From: B8-G4 sp033720735
GTDB taxonomy: Bacteria; Bacteroidota; Bacteroidia; Chitinophagales; Saprospiraceae
Direction of reading: 5' to 3'
DNA: 8,393 nucleotides
Assembly: GCA_033720735.1 (NCBI GenBank)
Contig: JAWWBX010000197.1
Span: 1-8,393 of the forward strand
The notes under the pieces were generated by a model. The model had not been told where the DNA came from. It was given only the letters and a program-made list of their open reading frames with translations, and did not search any database. Below, piece after piece: positions 1 through 4,545 of the stretch (within the stretch, counting starts at the first letter, position 1; every line of letters starts with the position of its first letter). Position numbers and translations under genes: made by a program.

Positions 1-176
1 AGGTGCTGTTGTTTGATGCCCTCGGCCGCGTGGTATTAGATGAGCACCTGCCGGTTGAAACGTCCCGGACGCAGGTACGGATCCCGTCCGAGCTGTCGTC
101 AGGTACCTATTTCATCATCCTGGTCACCGGGGAACAGGTGTATGGAGCAGAGGTCGCAGTGTTCAGGTCACCGTAA
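1..176 (+). CDS. C-terminal end of a T9SS-secreted protein (type A sorting domain), partial
   Basis: The third forward frame is open from base 3 to a TAA at 174-176 and gives the last 57 residues of a protein whose start lies outside the window. The fragment begins VLLFDALGRVV and contains SSGTYFIILVTGE, ending in VFRSP. A 'v.l.D..GrvV ... l.sGtYfi.v..g' layout with a short beta-rich tail is the hallmark of the type A C-terminal sorting domain (TIGR04183-like) used by the type IX secretion system of Bacteroidota. In that family the domain directs export across the outer membrane and is then removed or linked to the cell surface. The cargo part of the protein is not visible, so its function (adhesin, hydrolase or other) cannot be told. 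Followed by 154 bases before the next candidate gene. Confidence 0.85.
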   Translation, partial: VLLFDALGRVVLDEHLPVETSRTQVRIPSELSSGTYFIILVTGEQVYGAEVAVFRSP

Positions 177-330
177 GACGCCTATACCCCATCTGCTCAG
201 GCCACCTGTCTGTCCCGTTATGCACGGGCACAGCAGCAGTTTTGCAAAATCATCACACCACCCCAAATACAAACCAAACCACACCATTGGCTCATTGGTG
301 ATGACTTTCCTGCAGATCCGGTGTTAGCTT

Positions 331-435
331 GTGACCACAACAGACACCAAAAGCGCGATGTACGCGATAGACAGGCAGAATGTCGAGATGATCCTCTATG
401 GCGTGTTCGTCGCCCTGGCGATCCTGCTGGGGTAA
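331..435 (+). CDS. possible 34-residue single-span membrane peptide
   Basis: A GTG at 331 opens a 34-codon frame ending in TAA at 433-435. An in-frame TAG at 325-327 lies two codons before the GTG, so the only starts are this GTG or the internal ATG at 358 (25 residues). The product has a polar N-terminus (TTTDTKSAMYAIDRQN) and a hydrophobic C-terminus (MILYGVFVALAILLG), enough for one short membrane span. Most codons end in G or C, like the confirmed genes here, which supports coding. No Shine-Dalgarno sequence is visible, which is normal in Bacteroidota. It converges on the minus-strand gene ending at 452, 16 bases away. I recognise no family. It could also be the N-terminal remnant of a broken membrane-protein gene. 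Confidence 0.4.
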   Translation: MTTTDTKSAMYAIDRQNVEMILYGVFVALAILLG

Positions 436-451
436 GGCCACCAGCCAGCTT

Positions 452-748
452 TCAGGTGGTGCGCGCTTGTGCAATGTACCTGCCTACGTTCCCGATTGCA
501 TCGAAGGGTTTTTCGTCATGGACAGACGGTGGGATGCCTGCAATGGGTTCAACATCAAACTGTGCGGATACAGCTTCTTGCACGGAAGTGCGGTCCGTTG
601 CAAGGTAGACATGATGGCCGGCGCGGAGGAAGCAATAGTGCTCGGCATCGTCGTTGGTCAGGGCACCAGAACTTGCAAAGAGCACCACATGGGGCCAGCC
701 CGCGCTGATCCGGAAGTACCTGTCTGGTCGTTTTTCTGATGAGTTCAT
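452..748 (-). CDS. hypothetical protein, 98 residues
   Basis: Reads on the minus strand from ATG at 748-746 to TGA at 454-452. The protein is soluble-looking and mixed in composition, with a stretch such as YFRISAGWPHVVLFASSG and several His, Cys and aromatic residues. There is no signal peptide or membrane span. Codons look genuine: many end in C or G, and the protein lacks the Arg/Pro/Ser-rich character of shadow frames. A weak purine stretch (AGGCAG) sits a few bases before the ATG. A 9-bp hairpin (768-792) lies 19 bases upstream of the start and would be in its leader if transcription starts farther upstream. I cannot assign a family. It stands alone on its strand, convergent with the small ORF at 331-435. 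Confidence 0.55.
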   Translation of the reverse strand: MNSSEKRPDRYFRISAGWPHVVLFASSGALTNDDAEHYCFLRAGHHVYLATDRTSVQEAVSAQFDVEPIAGIPPSVHDEKPFDAIGNVGRYIAQARTT

Positions 749-767
749 GTCTGCCTGAAGTAAGTCA

Positions 768-792
768 AGGCCCTGGTGCTAAACCAGGGCCT
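768..792. repeat. perfect 9-bp hairpin
   Basis: AGGCCCTGG (768-776) and CCAGGGCCT (784-792) pair perfectly around a 7-base loop. It has no strong T-run on either side: on the plus strand a mildly T-rich stretch follows (about 797-809). It could be a weak bidirectional terminator, or a leader structure of the minus-strand gene that starts at 748. Confidence 0.6.
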
Positions 793-817
793 CGATCTTG
801 GGTTTGTTTAGGGCGAT

Positions 818-924
818 GGGCTGTTAGCCCGGTAAAGCCGATGTAGTGGGGATGCGCCGCAGGCGTTTCGGCACTCTGAACCGGTGGCTGGTGGGTGGCG
901 CCCCCCGCAGGGAGCGCCCACCAG
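818..924. repeat. cluster of nested inverted repeats, possible structured RNA or leader
   Basis: Four elements follow one another. GGGCT/AGCCC (818-822 and 826-830) form a 3-base-loop hairpin. CCGGT (829-833) pairs with ACCGG (880-884). Inside that, GCCGA (837-841) pairs with TCGGC (868-872), and CGCC/GGCG (855-858 and 862-865) form an inner hairpin. A further hairpin pairs CTGGTGG (888-894) with CCACCAG (918-924), with additional GCGC pairing inside. The first and second elements share bases 829-830, so they are alternatives at their junction. The density of structure suggests a folded RNA or palindromic element, with direction unknown. It lies upstream of the minus-strand gene at 452-748. 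Confidence 0.4.
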
Positions 925-1029
925 ATCATTTTACAGCTCTATTTAAGTGCCAAAAAGGCGGTTGGGTTCTCATGCGTCGGTGCTTTTTCAAGCGATCTCG
1001 TGCGCATCCCGGCAATGCACGTCCTGACC

Positions 1030-1060
1030 AAAAAAGGGGGTCCGGGCACGAAGCCCGGAC
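1030..1060 (-). terminator. intrinsic terminator for minus-strand transcript
   Basis: GTCCGGGC and GCCCGGAC (1040-1047 and 1053-1060) form a perfect 8-bp GC-rich stem around a 5-base loop that reads TTCGT on the minus strand. On that strand the stem is followed by CCCC and then six T's (1035-1030), the classic Rho-independent arrangement. It lies 45 bases beyond the stop of the peptide ORF at 1106-1195, the only minus-strand candidate gene immediately upstream. This is good evidence that a short transcript is made and ended here. Confidence 0.8.
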
Positions 1061-1105
1061 GTTCCTTGGGGATCAGGTAGCACACTTGGTCATCCGAAAC
1101 CCTAT

Positions 1106-1195
1106 TTAGATAGCTCCGGTGTCTTCGTCGATAATGCCCAACAGAATGAGCAGTTCGGTGATAGGATCCATAGCGTTTTGGTTTTTTACGATCAT
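1106..1195 (-). CDS. putative 29-residue peptide, divergent from the TPR-like gene
   Basis: The minus strand reads ATG at 1195-1193 to TAA at 1108-1106. The peptide starts MIVKNQNAMDPITELL, continues with a short hydrophobic run and ends in DEDTGAI. An in-frame TGA eight codons upstream excludes a longer form. An internal ATG (at 1171) would give 21 residues beginning MDPIT. There is no Shine-Dalgarno sequence, but a promoter-like GTTTCTTTG lies upstream (1234-1226) and a strong terminator lies 45 bases downstream, so it fits as the only cistron of a short transcript. It has no classical signal peptide, and the hydrophobic part is too short for a sure membrane span. I recognise no family. The setting suggests a signal, toxin-like or regulatory peptide tied to the gene at 1379, but it might instead be a non-coding RNA with a chance ORF. 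Confidence 0.45.
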   Translation of the reverse strand: MIVKNQNAMDPITELLILLGIIDEDTGAI

Positions 1196-1225
1196 GCCAA
1201 ATAGCTGGCTTGACGATCATTTATA

Positions 1226-1255
1226 CAAAGAAACAGGTAGCAGGAACGCGATGAA
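1226..1255 (-). promoter_or_regulatory. candidate promoter of the peptide ORF
   Basis: On the minus strand TTTCTTTG (1233-1226) matches the Bacteroidota -7 consensus TAnnTTTG at 7 of 8 positions. TTC (1255-1253) lies 19 bases upstream where TTG would be expected. A start near 1219 would give a leader of about 24 bases before the ATG at 1195. The core GTTTCTTTG is identical to the one proposed for the divergent gene. Confidence 0.3.
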
Positions 1256-1270
1256 ATAGCAAAATTGGTT

Positions 1271-1284
1271 AGCTTTATGAAGCT
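1271..1284. repeat. short dyad in the divergent control region
   Basis: AGCTT (1271-1275) and AAGCT (1280-1284) form an inverted repeat with a 4-base centre, midway between the two divergent starts. It is a possible operator half-site pair. Short palindromes are common in AT-rich DNA, so confidence is low. Confidence 0.25.
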
Positions 1285-1343
1285 GAATACAGGCGAAAAT
1301 TGATGTTTTGTAAATTGTAAAATACTGATATACAGGTAAATAT
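1283..1343. repeat. two imperfect direct repeats, candidate operator sites
   Basis: CTGAATACAGGCGAAAAT begins at 1283 and CTGATATACAGGTAAATAT begins at 1325. They share CTGA, then ATACAGG, then an A-rich tail. The starts are 42 bases apart, four turns of B-DNA, so they face the same side of the helix. The second copy overlaps the proposed -33 region of the plus-strand promoter. A third partial copy, ACAGGTA, lies at 1233-1239 beside the minus-strand promoter core. This layout is what binding sites for a regulator of both genes would look like. Confidence 0.35.
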
Positions 1344-1354
1344 TAGTTTCTTTG
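1325..1354 (+). promoter_or_regulatory. candidate promoter of the TPR-like gene
   Basis: TTTCTTTG at 1347-1354 matches the Bacteroidota -7 consensus TAnnTTTG at 7 of 8 positions. CTG at 1325-1327 sits 19 bases upstream, in place of the -33 TTG. Transcription would begin near 1361, giving a leader of only about 18 bases that still contains the ribosome binding site at 1369-1376. Confidence 0.35.
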
Positions 1355-1368
1355 ATACTCTATGAGCG

Positions 1369-1376
1369 AAGGAGGT
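1369..1376 (+). promoter_or_regulatory. perfect Shine-Dalgarno sequence deciding the start at 1379
   Basis: AAGGAGGT is a full complement of the 16S rRNA 3' end and stands two bases before the ATG at 1379, a rather tight spacing. Such strong sites are unusual in Bacteroidota, where most genes lack them. It fixes the start at 1379 rather than at the in-frame TTG at 1352. Confidence 0.75.
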
Positions 1377-1378
1377 CT

Positions 1379-2851
1379 ATGAAGTTTATTTCCGGCATAC
1401 GCAGCATTTCAGACGGCGTTCTGGGTGTGCGCGAGGAGGATCTCGTGCAACTGACACCGACCGAACGCATGGTATGGGATAGCGATCTGTCGGACGAGGA
1501 GATCCGGCAGCGTTGGTTCCCGGATGTGACCCGCCGCTCTTATGAATCCTTCAAGAGCCGCTTGCGCGACAAGCTGTACAACCTGATCCTGGCCACGGGC
1601 GGACGCAACGCCACCAGCTTTCAGAAGGTATATCTCCGGCACATCAAGCAAATGGCGGTCATCCATACGCTGATCCGACTCGGGGCCCGGCGCTACGCCA
1701 ACCTGCTCGCCACGCGCCTGGTGCATTCTGCCGTCCGCTACGATTTCACTCACCTGGTGGTCGAACTGGCACATATCCTGGTGTACCATTACGCGCATAC
1801 AGAGCGCAATCAGACAAAGACCGACTACTACTACCAGCTCTCACTGGAGTATCTGCAGCATTATCAGAACGAGATCACGGCCGAGAAGGCGTATGGTGAT
1901 ATCATGTACTACTATGGCGGTCGCAAACATCACAGCGAGCAGATCCGCGCGACGATCTCGGACTGGCTCAAACGGCTTGCTGAACTCAAGGAGACGACCA
2001 ACACGACGGGCTTTTGCCTGCGGTATTACCTCGTGGCCTACATCGATAAAATGAGCCAGCACCGGGTGGCTGAGGCCATGGAGGTCATCGGGGAAGCATT
2101 GGAATACTTCAATGCGCTCGACTATGATCACGCGATCCCCAAGGTCATGTTCAAGAATATGCTGGTCCAGTGTCATATCCTGCAGGGTGATCTCACCGCT
2201 GCGCGCGAGTTGCTCGACGAGAACGCGCGCACACCAAATGGCCGCAACCTGACCTGGGCCAACAACAAGGAAATGCTGATCAGGACGGCCATCGCCGGCA
2301 GGGACTACACATTGGCACGGCAGGTGGTCAGGGAACTCAAGAAATGGTCCGGGTCGCCGATCGGCAACCGGCGCACGCGCGCACGGGTGAAATTGTATGA
2401 GGTCTACCTCGGACTTGCCACCGGCAAGCTGCATAAGCGCATGCTCAAAGTCATCAACACCGGCTTGCGCGAGTACTCACCAGATGCCAAAGCACTCGAT
2501 GCGAGCATGCTGATCGCCGAACTGGTCTACCATACCATGCGCGATGGATCGACCGAGTTTATCCTGATGTGGCACGACAAGGTCTCCCTGTACATCAAGC
2601 GCCATCTCAAGTCACCGCGGTCGCGCGCCAGGCTCTTCCTCAGACTTCTCCTGTCATTGCCCCGCCTCAGGTACGATATTGTTCAATACCGCCGTATCTC
2701 GGCGAAGTATCTGACCAAACTGCGTGAACTGCCGCGCAGCGCCTCCGAAGACGCCGAAGAGGTAGAGATCGTGCCTTACGAGCACTTGTGGGAGATTGTC
2801 TGCGCGCATGTCGGTGTCGAAGTCCCGCAGGAACAGTCGCAATCGGCATAG
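1379..2851 (+). CDS. hypothetical 490-residue TPR-like protein with possible N-terminal HTH
   Basis: ATG at 1379 follows a perfect Shine-Dalgarno, and TAG is at 2849-2851. There is no signal peptide, so it should be cytoplasmic. Residues 25-70 (LTPTER, then EIRQRWFP, then VTRRSYESFKSRLRDKL) follow the spacing of a LuxR/sigma-region-4-like helix-turn-helix: the 17 residues 50-66 align without gaps to the typical ISEKTVKTHRSNILRKL helix. Residues about 80-450 are almost entirely helical, with TPR-like repeats, for example about 257-287 (QGDLTAARELL), 296-323 and 338-363. They are rich in Tyr, Arg and Leu. The tail (453-490) is acidic and then Gln/Ser-rich. I recognise no named family. DNA-binding is inferred from pattern only. 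A peptide ORF is divergent at 1195, and the gene converges on the decarboxylase gene (stop at 2868) with 16 bases between and no visible terminator. Confidence 0.85.
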   Translation: MKFISGIRSISDGVLGVREEDLVQLTPTERMVWDSDLSDEEIRQRWFPDVTRRSYESFKSRLRDKLYNLILATGGRNATSFQKVYLRHIKQMAVIHTLIRLGARRYANLLATRLVHSAVRYDFTHLVVELAHILVYHYAHTERNQTKTDYYYQLSLEYLQHYQNEITAEKAYGDIMYYYGGRKHHSEQIRATISDWLKRLAELKETTNTTGFCLRYYLVAYIDKMSQHRVAEAMEVIGEALEYFNALDYDHAIPKVMFKNMLVQCHILQGDLTAARELLDENARTPNGRNLTWANNKEMLIRTAIAGRDYTLARQVVRELKKWSGSPIGNRRTRARVKLYEVYLGLATGKLHKRMLKVINTGLREYSPDAKALDASMLIAELVYHTMRDGSTEFILMWHDKVSLYIKRHLKSPRSRARLFLRLLLSLPRLRYDIVQYRRISAKYLTKLRELPRSASEDAEEVEIVPYEHLWEIVCAHVGVEVPQEQSQSA

Positions 2852-2867
2852 GGACACCACTGCTTAA

Positions 2868-3665
2868 TTACTGGGTCAGGAACGAACAACCACCCAGTTG
2901 GTCAATCTTCACTGCAACCTGCTGCCCGCGTTTCAGATAGACAGCTGGCGTGGCTGCGCCGGCCATCAATACGCATCCGGCCGGAATGCGTACCCCTCCG
3001 CCTGTGATCAGCCGGGTGGCCGCGGCGACCGATTCCCAGGGATCGCCGAGGATCGCGGTTGAGGCTCCTTCATGCACGACAGCCTCATCGATGGCAAGGC
3101 TGATCTTCAGGTGGTCAAGCGGCGTGTCTGCCGGGTGCCAGGTCCCGACGACGAATGCCGCCGACGAACAGTTGTCGGCAATCACATCCTCCAGTGAAAA
3201 CTTGAAATGCTCATACCGCGAATCGATCACCTCGATCGCCGGAGCGACGGCATCAACACAGGTTTTGACCTCTGCTACTGAAAGCGCCTGGTCCACATCC
3301 TGATCGAATCTGAAGCAGATCTCGGGCTCGGCCCGCGGGTGGATGAGACGGTCCATGTGCAGGGTGCCTCCATCAGGGATGTGCATGGCGTCCGTCAGGC
3401 GTCCCCAGATCATGTCGTGCACGCCCATTTGTTCCATTTTTGCCCGGCTGGTAAATCCCATCTTGAATCCCGCAAGCTGCTCACCACGGGCGATCCGTCG
3501 GTCAATGGACAGCGCCTGGATGGCATATGCATCATCCAGAGTCAGCGGAAATGCGTGACTGATTTGCGCTACCGCGTGCGCATGGCGGGCGGCCTCGTCG
3601 AGTCGGGCTGCGATGGTGTCGTGATCTTCTTTCTTCAGCAATTCCTTAGGGGTCAAAATGAACAA
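2868..3665 (-). CDS. dmpH: 4-oxalocrotonate decarboxylase (DmpH/XylI/NbaG type)
   Basis: This is a 265-residue member of the fumarylacetoacetate-hydrolase-like hydratase/decarboxylase family, the usual length. It should convert 2-oxohex-3-enedioate (4-oxalocrotonate) to 2-hydroxypenta-2,4-dienoate and CO2 in meta-cleavage or 2-aminomuconate pathways. GFKMGFTSRAKMEQMGV (about 66-82) and EVIDSRYEHFKF (145-156) are close to XylI and separate it from the hydratases, which carry DSRIQ/GSRIQ and W. The metal ligands of the family appear as E113 and E115 (HPRAEPE) and E145; K68 is also kept. There is no ATG before residue 69, which lies inside the conserved core. The start must therefore be a TTG: 3665 (20-base overlap with the hydratase gene), 3656, or 3641 right after AAGGA. 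Overlap points to translational coupling with the upstream hydratase, its known complex partner. Ends in TAA at 2870-2868. Confidence 0.88.
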   Translation of the reverse strand: MFILTPKELLKKEDHDTIAARLDEAARHAHAVAQISHAFPLTLDDAYAIQALSIDRRIARGEQLAGFKMGFTSRAKMEQMGVHDMIWGRLTDAMHIPDGGTLHMDRLIHPRAEPEICFRFDQDVDQALSVAEVKTCVDAVAPAIEVIDSRYEHFKFSLEDVIADNCSSAAFVVGTWHPADTPLDHLKISLAIDEAVVHEGASTAILGDPWESVAAATRLITGGGVRIPAGCVLMAGAATPAVYLKRGQQVAVKIDQLGGCSFLTQ

Positions 3666-4449
3666 TGACGTCTCCCAGTCCCTCGATCCGGGCGTGAAAC
3701 TGATCGCCCGGTTGCACCGCCACCATGGGGCCCAGTGCGCCGGTCAGGATGATCTGGCCTGCCCGCAGTGGTTTGCCCAGCTTGCTCAGGGCATTGGCCA
3801 GCCAGACCAATGCGTTGACAGGGGATCCCATGCATTCAGAACCGGTACCCGTAGACACGAGTTCATCGTTCCTGGACATTTGCATTCTGCCATGAATGAG
3901 GTCAAGATCACGGAGTGGCACAGGTCGGTGGCCCAGGACAAAATGGCTCGCGGAGGCATTGTCGGCAATCGTATCAGTGATCTGAATATCCCAGTTCTGG
4001 ATCCGGCTTCCGACGATCTCGATCGCCGCCAGCGCGTAGTCGATCGCCGAGAGGACCTGCGCCGTGGTGTGCGCATAGCCGTCCAGGTCGCGTCGCAGTA
4101 CGAAGGCCACTTCAGCCTCCGCTTTCGGTTGCATGAGCGTCTGGCAGGAGATCGCGCCTCCGTTCATGATCTCCGTATCATCGTACAATACCCCAAAGTC
4201 GGGCTGCGACACACCGAGCTGCTGTTGTACCCTTGCCGAGGTGAGGCCAATCTTGTGACCTACCACTCCGGCCCCGTCCTTGATGCGCACGCCGGTGTTC
4301 AGCTTCTGCACGGCATACGCGGCGTCCAGATCCTGATCTCCCAGCAGATCACGCACAGGCGCACAGGGCACCCCGGTTTCAGCGGCCTTGCGTAAGCGCT
4401 CTGCAGCCAGGCTCACATTTTCGGGACTCGTGTAGGGTGATTCCGGCAT
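3646..4449 (-). CDS. mhpD: 2-keto-4-pentenoate hydratase (MhpD type)
   Basis: 267 residues, ATG at 4449-4447, TAA at 3648-3646. The family adds water to 2-hydroxypenta-2,4-dienoate to give 4-hydroxy-2-oxovalerate, which an aldolase then splits to pyruvate and acetaldehyde. Blocks shared with E. coli MhpD as I remember it include VQQQLGVSQPDFG (74-86), a GSRI..W segment (147-153), ADNAS (162-166) and ILTGALGPMVAV (234-245). Metal-site acids are E111 and E113 (PKAEAE) and E144. K66 is kept in GHKIGLT. It is the first gene of a two-gene operon with the decarboxylase, whose unstable product it consumes. The dioxygenase, dehydrogenase, aldolase and aldehyde dehydrogenase of the pathway are not in this window, so the ring substrate is unknown. 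Kynurenine/3-hydroxyanthranilate breakdown is one option. It diverges from the lipoprotein gene at 4546. Confidence 0.92.
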   Translation of the reverse strand: MPESPYTSPENVSLAAERLRKAAETGVPCAPVRDLLGDQDLDAAYAVQKLNTGVRIKDGAGVVGHKIGLTSARVQQQLGVSQPDFGVLYDDTEIMNGGAISCQTLMQPKAEAEVAFVLRRDLDGYAHTTAQVLSAIDYALAAIEIVGSRIQNWDIQITDTIADNASASHFVLGHRPVPLRDLDLIHGRMQMSRNDELVSTGTGSECMGSPVNALVWLANALSKLGKPLRAGQIILTGALGPMVAVQPGDQFHARIEGLGDVIVHFDP

Positions 4450-4545
4450 CGGTTTCAGTTGTACTGGTGAACATAGTGAAAGTCAGGGATTCCCGGCACC
4501 GGCCCCCTGTCACCACACCTGATAAATTTTCTTAGTTTTCCCGCC

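Larger units (their letters stand above)
749..1105. other. gene-free, hairpin-rich intergenic region
   Basis: About 360 bases with no convincing coding frame. The frames that are open here (plus 846-1109, minus 939-1220) give Arg/Pro/His-rich sequences typical of translated hairpins. The left part (768-924) is a chain of inverted repeats annotated separately. The middle (925-1029) shows nothing I can interpret beyond a few A or T runs. The right part holds the minus-strand terminator at 1030-1060 and the short 3' untranslated region of the peptide ORF at 1106-1195. Confidence 0.6.

Noticed and set aside
222..237. CCCGT/ACGGG hairpin after the T9SS gene as its terminator
   Set aside because: The stem is only 5 bp and no T-run follows closely, so it is too weak to call.
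981..996. CGTCGGTGCTTTTT, resembling the end of a Cas9 tracrRNA
   Set aside because: The complementary GCACCGA arm is missing upstream, only AAAAAG/CTTTTT pairs (954-959), and there is no CRISPR array or cas gene.
846..1109. 87-residue plus-strand frame
   Set aside because: It is Arg-rich, crosses the hairpin cluster and the terminator, and looks like translated structured DNA.
939..1220. 93-residue minus-strand frame
   Set aside because: It reads through the terminator hairpin, is rich in Arg/His/Pro and overlaps the more plausible peptide frame at 1106-1195.
1352..1378. TTG at 1352 as the start of the TPR-like gene (nine extra residues)
   Set aside because: It lies inside the proposed -7 element, while ATG 1379 has a perfect Shine-Dalgarno directly before it.
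1841..2434. 197-residue minus-strand frame
   Set aside because: It lies wholly inside the TPR-like gene on the opposite strand; long antisense frames are expected in GC-biased coding DNA.
3658..4395. 245-residue plus-strand frame
   Set aside because: It is antisense to the well-supported hydratase gene and has no recognisable domain.
4450..4545. TAGTTTTC and TAAATTTT as promoters of the SH3b lipoprotein
   Set aside because: Each matches TAnnTTTG at 7 of 8 positions, but no -33 element lies at the right spacing, and one would make the mRNA leaderless.
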